64,000 bases of DNA, from contig CALXIO010000002.1 in assembly GCA_944388385.1 (NCBI GenBank), positions 1 through 64,000 on the forward strand, written 5' to 3'. Position 1 is the stretch's first letter, and each line of letters starts with the position of its first letter. Source of the stretch: an uncultured Ruminiclostridium sp. Lineage in GTDB: Bacteria; Bacillota; Clostridia; Oscillospirales; Ruminococcaceae. The position numbers and the translations under genes were made by a program. This document shows positions 26,657 to 35,280 of this stretch, one piece after another. The notes under the pieces are model-generated. The model did no database searches. It worked only from the letters and a program-made list of their open reading frames with translations, and was not told where the DNA came from.

Positions 26657-26687
26657 TCACCGTGCTTTTTAGCACGGTGATTTTTTG
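26657..26687 (+). terminator. Terminator of gap
   Basis: Perfect 10-bp stem TCACCGTGCT/AGCACGGTGA with a TTTT loop, then TTTTTTG. Confidence 0.92.
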
Positions 26688-26802
26688 TAGGGGATAGTAA
26701 TCGTTTACAATATGATTATTTTCTGAAATTTGAAAAAAATATTTGCATTTTATAGTTGTTTGTGGTAGAATAGCAATAGTATTTTGCAAAGGAGATATAA
26801 AA

Positions 26803-27666
26803 ATGCTTAAAAAGATTTTAGCAGGTGCAGTATGTATTGCATCCTTACTCACTTTTACAGCTTGTAGTGACAACACAGCAAATTCAAGTGCTGATGAAAA
26901 CTTTACAAGTGTTGACAATGTACCCACAAAGGATATACAGGGTAACATTGACGAGGTAAAGCTTGAAAAGGGCGATACTTATGCAGTAATAACAGTTAAG
27001 GATTATGGCGATATTACAGTAAAGCTTTTTAAGGATGCGGCGCCTTACGGTGTACAGAACTTTATAGACTGTGCAGAGAAGGGTTACTACAAGGGAACCA
27101 CATTCCACAGAATAGTTGAGGATTTTATGGTACAGGGCGGTATTCCTGCCGGTGCTGATGATGACGCTGAGTATGAGGAGTTTGGTATTGAAACAAACTA
27201 CAAGGCGCGTCATTTCTATGGTGCATTCTGTTATGCTAACGCTATGGCTCAGAACTCCACACAGTTCTACATTGTAAATAACAAGGAATCCCAGGATCTG
27301 TCACAGCTCAGCACAGCTACAATGGATAATTACGCACAGACCTATGAACAGCTTGCTTCACAGTATGATAAGGGCTCAGATGAAGAAAAATATTATACCT
27401 TCCAGGCTCAGTATTATAAGAACATGAAGGATTTTATCCAGAATGCTGATGAGGCTACAATAGCTAAGTACAAGGAAGTCGGCGGCGTTCCTTCACTTGA
27501 CGGTAACTACACAGTATTCGGTCAGACTGTTGATGGCTTTGATGTACTGGATAAGATTTCCGAGGTTGAAGTTCAGGCTAATGAAATGATGGGCGGTCAG
27601 GAAATAAGCGATCCTGTTGAAGATGTTATAATCGAAAACATAGTTATCAAAACCTTTGAAGGTTAA
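26803..27666 (+). CDS. Lipoprotein peptidyl-prolyl isomerase (cyclophilin type)
   Basis: From ATG 26803 (AAAGGAGATATAAAA upstream), 287 residues. The N-terminus is a lipoprotein signal (KKILAGAVCIASLLTFTAC) with the lipidated cysteine at about residue 21. The mature part is cyclophilin-like: VKLFKDAAPYGVQNFIDCAEKGYYKGTTFHRIVEDFMVQGGIPAG, then STQFYIV and VFGQTVDGFDVLDKI. Long insertions around residues 160-225 make it larger than a minimal cyclophilin, and the usual active-site GPNTNGSQFFI reads NAMAQNSTQFYIV. It should fold exported proteins at the outer face of the membrane. Confidence 0.88.
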   Translation: MLKKILAGAVCIASLLTFTACSDNTANSSADENFTSVDNVPTKDIQGNIDEVKLEKGDTYAVITVKDYGDITVKLFKDAAPYGVQNFIDCAEKGYYKGTTFHRIVEDFMVQGGIPAGADDDAEYEEFGIETNYKARHFYGAFCYANAMAQNSTQFYIVNNKESQDLSQLSTATMDNYAQTYEQLASQYDKGSDEEKYYTFQAQYYKNMKDFIQNADEATIAKYKEVGGVPSLDGNYTVFGQTVDGFDVLDKISEVEVQANEMMGGQEISDPVEDVIIENIVIKTFEG

Positions 27667-27671
27667 AATTA

Positions 27672-27702
27672 AAACGGCTGTTTATACAGCCGTTTATTTT
27701 TT
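27672..27702 (+). terminator. Terminator of the isomerase gene
   Basis: AAACGGCTG pairs with CAGCCGTTT across TTTATA, followed by ATTTTTTAT. Confidence 0.85.
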
Positions 27703-27714
27703 ATATCCGGATTG

Positions 27715-27743
27715 TTGATTTACAACAGAATTTATAGTATAAT
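27715..27743 (+). promoter_or_regulatory. Promoter of the recombinase gene
   Basis: TTGATT (27715-27720) and TATAAT (27738-27743) with a 17-nt spacer. Transcription would start near 27750, so the palindrome at 27778-27807 lies in the untranslated leader. Confidence 0.7.
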
Positions 27744-27777
27744 TATAAAAACAGGGGATAGAAAAAATAATATGCGT

Positions 27778-27807
27778 AATTTCGTAAAATAAATATTTTA
27801 CGAAATT
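27778..27807. repeat. Xer-site-like palindrome upstream of the recombinase gene
   Basis: Perfect 14-nt arms (AATTTCGTAAAATA and its complement) around a 2-nt centre. Written as 11 + 8 + 11 (AATTTCGTAAA, ATAAATAT, TTTACGAAATT) it has the architecture of a Xer core site: two 11-bp arms and a short central region. It ends next to the GGGAGG ribosome site of the recombinase gene. A closely related copy lies on the other side of the gene. Confidence 0.65.
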
Positions 27808-27822
27808 GAGGGAGGCGAAAAT

Positions 27823-28908
27823 TTGAAAGCATACATAGATACATCCGATTCACCACAGCCTTTAAAGGATTACCTTAATTATATAAGTACCATTAAAAAC
27901 CGTTCACAGCTTACTGTTATAAACTATTACACCGATCTTAAAATGTTTATACGGTATCTGATGATAACTTATAATGTGGTTGATAAGAAAACTGAGTTTT
28001 CTGAAATTGATATTAGCAAGGCTTCAGATGAGCTTATTAAAAATGCTACACTTAATGATGCTATCGGATTTCTTAATTTTACTATTGATAACCGTAATAA
28101 TCATGCCAAGGCCAGGTTCCGTAAGGCTGTAGCTTTAAGACAGTTCTATAAATACCTTACAGATAAAAAAGCCTGGTATTCTGCAAGCCCCATGAGAAAC
28201 CTTGAATTGCCGTCTCCCAAGAATGCTTTACCTAAGCATCTGACACTTAATGAAACTGCACAGCTTCTTAATATGGGCTTTGAGAACATGGATAACTGGC
28301 AGGATTACAGAGATTTTGCCATGACTATAATATTCCTTAATTGCGGTATTCGTTTAAGTGAGCTTGTGGGACTTAATTCAAATGATGTTATAATGAATAT
28401 AGATTATCAGGATAAGGATAATCCTTACTATTCTATTAAGGTTCTGGGTAAAGGCAATAAGGAGCGTATAGTATATTTAAATGATCAGTGCGTAACCGCT
28501 ATAAAAAATTATACGAAATTACGACCTGAATTTAAGGGTGAAAACGCTTTATTTGTAAGCAAGCAAGGAAAAAGAATTTCTGCAAGACGGGTTGAACAGA
28601 TTATAAATGCCCGTATAGAAAACTCAGGCCTTGCCGGTAAAGGAATTTCTGTACATAAATTACGTCATACAGCGGCTACACTTATGTATCAGAATGGGGT
28701 TGATGTAAGAGTTTTAAAGGAAGTCTTAGGTCACGAAAGCCTTAACACCACCCAGATTTACACCCATGTGGTAAATCAGCAGATGCGTGATGCTATAAAT
28801 AATAATCCTGTGGCGGAGGTTGTAAAGGTTGAGGAGTCTTCCCCGTCGGATGAAAAGCCGGAAAGTAAAAGAGGCATAAAAAAGAAAAAGGACTCCCCCG
28901 AAGAATAA
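27823..28908 (+). CDS. Tyrosine recombinase of the XerC/XerD type
   Basis: From TTG 27823 (GGGAGG 8 nt upstream), 361 residues. An N-terminal SAM-like DNA-binding domain (about 8-125) precedes the catalytic domain with all expected residues: R177 (GIRLSEL), a lysine in LGKGNKERIVYL, H278 and R281 (HKLRH), H304 (LGHES) and the nucleophile Y313 (TQIYTHV). The C-terminus carries a 25-residue charged, lysine-rich tail. No phage or transposon genes are adjacent, so it looks like a chromosomal Xer-type enzyme, possibly a single-Xer system like XerS or XerH, which often sit beside their own site. The flanking palindromes support that reading. Confidence 0.88.
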   Translation: MKAYIDTSDSPQPLKDYLNYISTIKNRSQLTVINYYTDLKMFIRYLMITYNVVDKKTEFSEIDISKASDELIKNATLNDAIGFLNFTIDNRNNHAKARFRKAVALRQFYKYLTDKKAWYSASPMRNLELPSPKNALPKHLTLNETAQLLNMGFENMDNWQDYRDFAMTIIFLNCGIRLSELVGLNSNDVIMNIDYQDKDNPYYSIKVLGKGNKERIVYLNDQCVTAIKNYTKLRPEFKGENALFVSKQGKRISARRVEQIINARIENSGLAGKGISVHKLRHTAATLMYQNGVDVRVLKEVLGHESLNTTQIYTHVVNQQMRDAINNNPVAEVVKVEESSPSDEKPESKRGIKKKKDSPEE

Positions 28909-28910
28909 AA

Positions 28911-28938
28911 AATAAGGCATACATAAGTATGCCTTATT
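28911..28938. terminator. Bidirectional terminator after the recombinase gene
   Basis: AATAAGGCATAC pairs with GTATGCCTTATT across ATAA, A-rich on the left and T-rich on the right. Confidence 0.8.
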
Positions 28939-28953
28939 TATTGATATTGTTTT

Positions 28954-28984
28954 AATTTCGTAAAATAAAAATTATCACGAAATT
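28954..28984. repeat. Second Xer-site-like element downstream of the recombinase gene
   Basis: It begins with the same AATTTCGTAAA arm and ATAAA centre as the upstream site and ends in ATCACGAAATT, three bases off a perfect mirror. Total length is 31, against 30 upstream. It sits beyond the terminator and touches the stop codon of the CNNM gene on the other strand. Both copies read in the same direction. Confidence 0.55.
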
Positions 28985-28985
28985 A

Positions 28986-30293
28986 TTATTTTATCTGAGG
29001 TTTTATATGTAATGTGCATTTTTCTATGCGGTGATTTTTCATTTTTATATTGCTTGCTGTAAGAATATCTGTTTCAATCTCCAGCTCATCAGCATTCTGA
29101 GGGAGATTTTCTATATATGACAGCAGATAACCGCCTATTGTTTCATACTTATCTGTGGGAAGGTCAATTCCCATTTCAAGAGCCACATCTGTAAGGGATA
29201 TAATGCCGTATACTACCCATTCATTCTCCCCTGCTCTGATTATGCGGTCAGAAGCATCCTTTAAGGATTCCTCTGAGAAATCCCCAACAAGCTGTTCTAC
29301 AATATCCGTAACGGTAATAATACCACTCATACCGCCGTATTCATCAAGGATAATTGTAAAATGAGCCGATTTTTCCTTTTTCATTATATCAAAAAGCACA
29401 TCTGCCTTCATATATTCATGGACGAAATAAGGCTCTCTTACTGCGTTTTTCATTACATTTTCCCTTGATTTATCCTCAAGCCTTAAATAATCCCTGGCAT
29501 CCAGTATGCCTACAATATTGTCAATGGTTTCACCGCAAATAGGAAATTTACTGTGCCTGTTATTGCGTATGAAATTATACCATTCCTCGTCGCTGTCCTC
29601 CATAAACAGGCATTTTACATCTGTTCTGTGGGTGCATATAGAATTTACATTTATATCATCAAGGGCAAATACATTCTTTATAATACGGTTATCGTCCTTG
29701 TCGATAGTTCCTTTTTCTGCGCCGGCTTCGGACATCATAAGAATTTCTTCCTCGGTAACTGCGCCGTCCTCACCCTTAGGATCAATTCCCACAATACGAA
29801 GACAAAGATTTGTGGAAGCATTAAGTAACCATACAATGGGAGCAAAAATTTTAGATATAAACCATATAAGCCCTGACATACCGAGAGCCAGAGGCTCGGC
29901 CTTTTTCATAGCCAGTCTTTTAGGCACCAGCTCACCGAAAACAAGGGTAAAATAGGAAAGTATAAGGGTTATGGCGAAAACGGAAATTGATTTTAATACA
30001 TCCGCCGGAATTCCTATGCCTGCGTTTAAAAGCATTTCAACTAAGGGCTGTGAAAAGTTATCCGCCGCAAAGGCTGAACCTATAAAGCCGGATAATGTAA
30101 TAGCCACCTGAATTGTAGCTAAGAATTTTGCCGGTTCTCCCGTAAGCCTTAATAGTCTTTTAGCTCTCTTATCTCCTGAGCTTGCCAGCTTTTCGAGCTT
30201 AGCATCATTGAATGAAATTACCGCTATTTCCGCACAGGCGAAAACAGCATTAAGAATAATAAGTATTACCTGTAATAAAAGTTGCCAGATCAT
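28986..30293 (-). CDS. CNNM/CBS-domain membrane protein (HlyC/CorC family)
   Basis: The 435-residue protein has an N-terminal CNNM transmembrane domain (LLLQVILIILNAVFACAEIAVISFN, VAITLSGFIGSAFAADN, then ITLILSYFTLVFGELVPKRLAM), a CBS pair (HRTDVKCLF to HFTIILDEYGGMSGIITVTDIVEQLVGDF) and a C-terminal CorC_HlyC domain (YETIGGYLLSYIENLPQ). Relatives export magnesium or sodium-coupled divalent cations. It has its own promoter and a long structured leader with a terminator immediately before the ribosome site, suggesting control by an effector. Confidence 0.9.
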   Translation of the reverse strand: MIWQLLLQVILIILNAVFACAEIAVISFNDAKLEKLASSGDKRAKRLLRLTGEPAKFLATIQVAITLSGFIGSAFAADNFSQPLVEMLLNAGIGIPADVLKSISVFAITLILSYFTLVFGELVPKRLAMKKAEPLALGMSGLIWFISKIFAPIVWLLNASTNLCLRIVGIDPKGEDGAVTEEEILMMSEAGAEKGTIDKDDNRIIKNVFALDDINVNSICTHRTDVKCLFMEDSDEEWYNFIRNNRHSKFPICGETIDNIVGILDARDYLRLEDKSRENVMKNAVREPYFVHEYMKADVLFDIMKKEKSAHFTIILDEYGGMSGIITVTDIVEQLVGDFSEESLKDASDRIIRAGENEWVVYGIISLTDVALEMGIDLPTDKYETIGGYLLSYIENLPQNADELEIETDILTASNIKMKNHRIEKCTLHIKPQIK

Positions 30294-30317
30294 TTAGTTC
30301 CTCCGTTAAATTAACGC

Positions 30318-30475
30318 AAAAAGGCATAGCCTGTCATTATAAAATGCAGACTATGCCTTTTATTCTTATATTTGTTTAAATTAGTGTCTTCGTCGATACT
30401 GTCCATTTTAATTAACCCTGTATGATTCTTTATTTTAAGCCCGGTGCCAATGGTAAGTCCTATGGCTTCAGGCTT
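30318..30475 (-). promoter_or_regulatory. Structured leader with intrinsic terminator upstream of the CNNM gene
   Basis: On the minus strand the RNA should begin near 30475 with a nested hairpin: AAGCC/GGCTT, internal loop, GCCA/TGGC, then GG/CC (30475-30437). About 75 nt of linker follow, then a terminator hairpin AAAAGGCATAG/CTATGCCTTTT with a T5 tail (30362-30318), ending about 15 nt before the ribosome site. An aptamer-plus-terminator layout is typical of riboswitches. It does not match the M-box or the Mn riboswitch features I know. Ligand is unknown; divalent metal is a guess from the gene. Confidence 0.5.
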
Positions 30476-30481
30476 TAGGAT

Positions 30482-30510
30482 ATTCTAACATAAATCAATT
30501 TTTTTGTCAA
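30482..30510 (-). promoter_or_regulatory. Promoter of the CNNM leader, inside the end of the ATPase D gene
   Basis: TTGACA (30510-30505) and TAGAAT (30487-30482) with a 17-nt spacer. The -35 box contains the TGA stop of the V-ATPase D gene. Confidence 0.75.
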
Positions 30511-31169
30511 GAGTCACTTTTTAATTTGAAAAGCTTCATAAGTCTTTCTCTTTGCTCTTTTTTCATCTTCTGGGATTTTATTACCTTCTGACGGGAGAAT
30601 TCTTCTCTTTCCTTCTCCTCAAGAGAATCGGTAATAAACTTAACCTGTCCCTCAAACTTAGGGATAATGATGTTTTTAAGGGCATTTGCTCTTTTCTGTG
30701 TACGCTTGATTGCAATAGCAAGCCTGTATATGCTGTTTTCCACCTCGGAAAGTACGGCGGTAAGCCGCTTAGTTTCGTTAAAGCACATATAAGCTATATC
30801 AAGGTATGAATTAGTAGTGGCAAAGTTATAAAGAGGAGGAGTATTTTCTGATTTTAATTCAACTGTGGGAATTTCTACGCCCATAACACTTCGGTAGGAA
30901 ATTTCAAGGCCGTTTTCCTCCGGCACAAACTGTGCAAGGGTGGAAATTGAGCCCATTGTAATATTAGCCTTCTGAAGCGCTGAATATGCCCTGCGGTAGG
31001 TTTCTTCGATACTTCCTCTTATAAGCCTTGATTTATCGGTAAGGGCGACCATTTCACGGATAAGAACATTTCTTTTTCTGTCCATAAGCTCAAAGCCCTG
31101 TTTAGCCTGTAATAAGGAACGCTTAGCCTTAATGAGATTGCCTTTGGTGGGAAAAACCTGTTCAGCCAT
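30507..31169 (-). CDS. ntpD: V-type ATPase subunit D
   Basis: The 220-residue protein starts at ATG 31169 (MAEQVFPTKGNLIKAKRSLLQAKQGFELMDRKRNVL), the standard subunit D opening, and is almost entirely two long coiled-coil helices, the central rotor shaft. A GTG three codons earlier lies within the ribosome site and is rejected. The C-terminus is lysine- and glutamate-rich (KMKKEQRERLMKLFKLK). Last gene of the V-ATPase operon. Confidence 0.95.
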   Translation of the reverse strand: MAEQVFPTKGNLIKAKRSLLQAKQGFELMDRKRNVLIREMVALTDKSRLIRGSIEETYRRAYSALQKANITMGSISTLAQFVPEENGLEISYRSVMGVEIPTVELKSENTPPLYNFATTNSYLDIAYMCFNETKRLTAVLSEVENSIYRLAIAIKRTQKRANALKNIIIPKFEGQVKFITDSLEEKEREEFSRQKVIKSQKMKKEQRERLMKLFKLKSDS

Positions 31170-31198
31170 TATAGTCACCGCCTTTCGATAAAATTAAA

Positions 31199-32590
31199 TT
31201 ACATAAATCTCTTTGCATTCTCAGGATTGTAATGCTGACTTATGAGCTTTTCATTAAGTCTGTCAAGCTCATTTACAGGAAGCAAGGATAACAAATCCCA
31301 AGCAAGGTCAAGAGTCTGATCCATGGTTCTGTTTTCATCAAAGCCCTGATTTAAGAAATACTTTTCAAATGCCGTACCGAACTTCATTATAGCCTTGTCG
31401 GATGCGGATAATTCATCCTCACCGATAACGCTTGCAAGGGCTCTTGCATCCTGTACTCTTGCATAGCAGGCAAAAAGCTGGTTTGATACATCTGCATGGT
31501 CATCTCTTGTATAATCAGCGCCGATACCATCCTTCATAAGACGGGACAGGGATAAAAGTACGGAAAGTCCGGGGTAAATTCCTGTCTGGTCAAGGTTACG
31601 GTCAAAAACTATCTGTCCCTCTGTGATATATGCAGTAAGGTCAGGGATAGGATGGGTAATATCATCATTAGGCATTGTAAGAATAGGAATCTGTGTTACA
31701 GAACCGCTGCTACCCTTTATAACTCCTGCTCTTTCATACATAGAAGCAAGATCGGAGTATAAATAACCGGGATAACCCTTTCTTCCGGGGATTTCTCCCT
31801 TTGATGAGGAGAATTCACGCAGAGCCTCACAATATGAGGTAAGGTCGGTCATAATTACAAGAATGTGCATATTCTTTTCAAATGCCAGATATTCAGCCAC
31901 AGTAAGGGCACATCTCGGGGTAAGAATTCTTTCAATGATAGGATCATTTGAAAGATTAAGGAACATACAAACCCTTTGAATAACACCTGTTTCCTCAAAG
32001 GAACGGCGGAAATATTCCGCAACGTCATTCTGAACACCCATAGCCGCAAATACAACCGCAAAGTCCTTGTCCTCGCTGTCGGCTATTTTTGCCTGTCTTA
32101 CTATCTGTACGGCAAGCTTATTATGGGAAAGACCGGAGCCTGAGAATATAGGTAGCTTCTGGCCGCGGATAAGGGTCATAAGGGCATCAATGGAAGAAAT
32201 ACCGGTGTGGATATAGTTTCTGGGGTAGCTTCTTGCCACAGGATTTAAAGCACGGCCGTTTATATCACCGTACCTATCCGGGAACACTTCTCCAAGGCCG
32301 TCTATGGGTCGTCCTGCGCCGTTAAAGGTACGGCCAAGCATTTCTGTGGACAGTGGTATTTCAAGTGGCTTTCCGGTAAAGCTAACCCTTGAATTTGTAA
32401 GGGAAATACCGTTTGTACCCTCAAACACCTGTAAAACTACCTTGTCGCCCTGTATCTCAACAACTCTGCCAAGTCTTTTACTGCCGTCATTCAACTTGAT
32501 TTCGGCAATTTCATCATAGGCAACATCAGTAACTCCCTCAAGGCAGATAAGAGGGCCGTTTATTTCGCTGAGTCCGGAAAATTGTATCAT
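31199..32590 (-). CDS. ntpB: V-type ATPase subunit B
   Basis: The 463-residue non-catalytic subunit B pairs with subunit A in the peripheral hexamer. Hallmarks include [33 protein letters not shown] (no functional P-loop, as expected for B), [23 protein letters not shown] and [21 protein letters not shown]. It begins 6 nt after the subunit A stop, consistent with translational coupling that keeps A and B equimolar. Confidence 0.97.
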   Translation of the reverse strand: MIQFSGLSEINGPLICLEGVTDVAYDEIAEIKLNDGSKRLGRVVEIQGDKVVLQVFEGTNGISLTNSRVSFTGKPLEIPLSTEMLGRTFNGAGRPIDGLGEVFPDRYGDINGRALNPVARSYPRNYIHTGISSIDALMTLIRGQKLPIFSGSGLSHNKLAVQIVRQAKIADSEDKDFAVVFAAMGVQNDVAEYFRRSFEETGVIQRVCMFLNLSNDPIIERILTPRCALTVAEYLAFEKNMHILVIMTDLTSYCEALREFSSSKGEIPGRKGYPGYLYSDLASMYERAGVIKGSSGSVTQIPILTMPNDDITHPIPDLTAYITEGQIVFDRNLDQTGIYPGLSVLLSLSRLMKDGIGADYTRDDHADVSNQLFACYARVQDARALASVIGEDELSASDKAIMKFGTAFEKYFLNQGFDENRTMDQTLDLAWDLLSLLPVNELDRLNEKLISQHYNPENAKRFM

Positions 32591-32596
32591 ATTTTA

Positions 32597-34345
32597 TCAC
32601 CCTCCATCATACAGAAATTTAGAATTTATCTCATTTACATAGTCATCAAACATGGATAGCTTATCGTTCGGTATATCATACTTCATCTTGATAAGCTTAT
32701 CAAAAAGTCCGTAGGCTTCTATCTGTGATAAGGGTACACCCTTATTTACAGCGTCCAGGGACTTGTGATATAAAAGCAAAATAACCTTCATCATCAGCAT
32801 CTGCTTTTCAAGTGGTACATAGGTATCATCCTTATGGAAGGCATTCTGCTGTAAAAAGCCTACTCTTATTACCCTTGCAGTTTCGATAATTAGCTTCTGA
32901 TCGTCCGGAAGAACATCAGCGCCAATGAGCTTTACTATTTCCATAAGATTATTTTCTTCAACCAAGAGCTTTGATATTTCCATACGGAATTTGCAGAAGT
33001 CCTCACCTACATTTTCGTTATAGTAGGGCTCTAAATCATCGCAGTATTCAGAATAGCTCTGTGTCCAGTTGATAGCAGGATAATGACGGGCATAAGCCAA
33101 AGCCTTATCAAGAGCCCAGAAGCAACGTACAAAACGCTTTGTATTCTGGGTAACCGGCTCTGAAAAGTCAGAGCCCTGGGGAGAAACCGCACCGATAATG
33201 GTAACACTTCCTTCACTGCCGTTTAAGGATTCCACATAGCCTGCTCGCTCATAGAATTCTGATAATCTTGAGGGCAGATATGCAGGGAAACCTTCTTCGG
33301 CAGGCATTTCCTCAAGTCGGCCGGAAATTTCACGAAGTGCCTCCGCCCAACGGGAGGTGGAATCCGCCATTATGGCAATATGGTATCCCATATCACGGTA
33401 ATATTCCGCTAAAGTAATGCCTGTATAAATTGACGCTTCTCTTGCGGCAACAGGCATATTTGAAGTATTGGCTATAAGTATGGTTCTGTCGGTTAAGGGT
33501 CTACCTGACTTAGGGTCAATAAGCTCTGAAAATTCCTCCAGAACCTGAGTCATCTCATTACCACGCTCACCACAGCCTATATATACGATAATATCCGCAT
33601 CACACCATTTTGCAAGCTGATGCTGTGTCATTGTTTTACCTGTACCGAATCCTCCCGGGATAGCCGCAGTTCCGCCCTTGGCTACAGGAAGAATGGTATC
33701 CACAATACGCTGACCGGTAATAAGAGGTCTTGTATTGGGAAGTCTTTTTCTTATGGGTCTGGGTGTTCTTATAGGCCACTTCTGTACTAAGGTAAGCTCT
33801 CTTTCCTCACCGTTATCGCATTTTATCTTAACTACGGTATCATTTACCTTATACTGTCCGTTTTCGGCGGTATAAATAACCTCACCGCAAACATCCACCG
33901 GCACAAGGCACTTGTGGGTAATAAGAGGAGTTTCCGGGGAGGTGGCATAAACAGCACCCCCCTCTACCCTGTCGCCCTTTCTTACCGTAACAGTAACATC
34001 AAACAGGCGGTTTTCATCAAGGGCAGGAATAGCACTACCCTCAGTTACAAATGCTCCGCTTATATAAGTCATAGCGGAAAGGGGTCTTTCAATACCGTCG
34101 TAAATATTTGAAATCATACCCGGGCCTAAGGTGGCACACATGGGTGTACCTGTGCTTAAAACAGGATCCCCTGTTTTAAGTCCGCCGGTGCTTTCGTAAA
34201 CCTGTATTGTGGTAAACTCATCGGAAATTGAGATAACCTCACCGATTAGCTTTTTATCGCCTACAAGCACCATTTCTCTCATTGAAAAGGTTTTGGTATC
34301 CTTCACCTTAACAACGGGGCCGTTAATGGCAAATATACAATTCAA
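32597..34345 (-). CDS. ntpA: V-type ATPase catalytic subunit A
   Basis: I place the start at TTG 34345, 7 nt after GGAGG, giving MNCIFAINGPVVKVKD, the usual beginning, and 582 residues. Longer frames run into the subunit E gene without a ribosome site. The P-loop is GGFGTGKTMTQHQLAKW, the catalytic glutamate lies in YIGCGERGNEM, and the family's non-homologous insertion (about residues 110-200) is present. It hydrolyses or makes ATP in the A3B3 head. Confidence 0.97.
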   Translation of the reverse strand: MNCIFAINGPVVKVKDTKTFSMREMVLVGDKKLIGEVISISDEFTTIQVYESTGGLKTGDPVLSTGTPMCATLGPGMISNIYDGIERPLSAMTYISGAFVTEGSAIPALDENRLFDVTVTVRKGDRVEGGAVYATSPETPLITHKCLVPVDVCGEVIYTAENGQYKVNDTVVKIKCDNGEERELTLVQKWPIRTPRPIRKRLPNTRPLITGQRIVDTILPVAKGGTAAIPGGFGTGKTMTQHQLAKWCDADIIVYIGCGERGNEMTQVLEEFSELIDPKSGRPLTDRTILIANTSNMPVAAREASIYTGITLAEYYRDMGYHIAIMADSTSRWAEALREISGRLEEMPAEEGFPAYLPSRLSEFYERAGYVESLNGSEGSVTIIGAVSPQGSDFSEPVTQNTKRFVRCFWALDKALAYARHYPAINWTQSYSEYCDDLEPYYNENVGEDFCKFRMEISKLLVEENNLMEIVKLIGADVLPDDQKLIIETARVIRVGFLQQNAFHKDDTYVPLEKQMLMMKVILLLYHKSLDAVNKGVPLSQIEAYGLFDKLIKMKYDIPNDKLSMFDDYVNEINSKFLYDGG

Positions 34346-34358
34346 ACTGATCCCTCCA

Positions 34359-34949
34359 TTAAAGTGCAAGCTCGTTTTTATTGACAAATTCCTTTTTCTG
34401 CTCCTCAAAGGCAGTATCAAGGGTAAGGTCATTATAAAGCTTTTTCTCGGGATAATATACCGAAATACCGCCGTAAATTATTGCTCTGTCCTGACTTACT
34501 GCGCAGTTATAGGGCTTTACAAGGTCTGTTAATATATCGGTATCTCTTTTATTGCAGTAAACAACGCAATCATTACTTATCTTTAATTCTTTATCGGCTT
34601 TTACAAGGGAATTTTTAAGGTACTGCTTATATTCATCCCCTGTTACATATGCATTGAGCTTTTCGCTGACAGCAGAATAAATTCCCTCTACCAGCTCATT
34701 TCTATAGGCAAGTACAGATCTTTTAAGAGAAAAATCCTCGTGGGAAATTTCCTTGGAAAACTTTTCCCTTGCAAGTCTTTCCTTGTTTTCCACAAGAAAG
34801 CTGTCCTCGGCCTCATACTGTGTTACAGCCTCACTTAAAATAGCCTCGGCTTTTGCCTTAGCCTCTGATATCATCTGTTCAGCTGTCTTTTCGGCATCCG
34901 CAATAATAGCCTTGCTTAAGTTTTCCAAATGATTGTCGGCTCCTATCAT
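34359..34949 (-). CDS. ntpE: V-type ATPase subunit E (peripheral stalk)
   Basis: The 196-residue protein has a long N-terminal coiled coil rich in alanine and glutamate (AEKTAEQMISEAKAKAEAILSEA) and a globular C-terminal domain, the shape of peripheral-stalk subunit E. DRAIIYGGISVYYPEKKLYNDLTLDTAFEEQK is the typical ending, matching the GG..... DNT segment of homologues. It lies between subunits F and A. Confidence 0.85.
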   Translation of the reverse strand: MIGADNHLENLSKAIIADAEKTAEQMISEAKAKAEAILSEAVTQYEAEDSFLVENKERLAREKFSKEISHEDFSLKRSVLAYRNELVEGIYSAVSEKLNAYVTGDEYKQYLKNSLVKADKELKISNDCVVYCNKRDTDILTDLVKPYNCAVSQDRAIIYGGISVYYPEKKLYNDLTLDTAFEEQKKEFVNKNELAL

Positions 34950-34962
34950 TTTACTACCTCCG

Positions 34963-35271
34963 TTACAGCTTCAAACCGATAGCGTCCCTTACATAGCCGT
35001 CAATGGACTTACTTATATCGGAAGTTCCGTGACGGTCGGGTATTTCCACAATAAGGGGGCGGGTGCTGTTAAGCTTCATTTCGTATATCTCATCATGGCA
35101 AAGATTGATTAGCTTTTCTGTAATAAGCACTACACCTATTTTTTCATCATTTCTTGCCTTTTGTAAAGCCTCTAAAACCTCATTTGGCTCATTTACGACA
35201 ACACCCTCAATACCTGCAAGACGCATACCCATCTGGGTATCGGTATTATCACTTATAAGAAAAAATTTCAT
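34963..35271 (-). CDS. ntpG: V-type ATPase subunit F (NtpG)
   Basis: The 102-residue Rossmann-like protein (MKFFLISDNTDTQMGMRLAGIEGVVV, then GVVLITEKLINL and RPLIVEIPDRHG) has all subunit F signatures: early D, GMRLAGI and the PLIVEIPD segment. It binds the D shaft in the rotor. It is followed 13 nt later by subunit E. Confidence 0.93.
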   Translation of the reverse strand: MKFFLISDNTDTQMGMRLAGIEGVVVNEPNEVLEALQKARNDEKIGVVLITEKLINLCHDEIYEMKLNSTRPLIVEIPDRHGTSDISKSIDGYVRDAIGLKL

Positions 35272-35280
35272 GGCAATTCC

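Noticed and set aside
30318..30475. M-box or manganese riboswitch upstream of the CNNM gene
   Set aside because: The conserved core strings of these families as I know them are not present on the minus strand; left as an unassigned leader.
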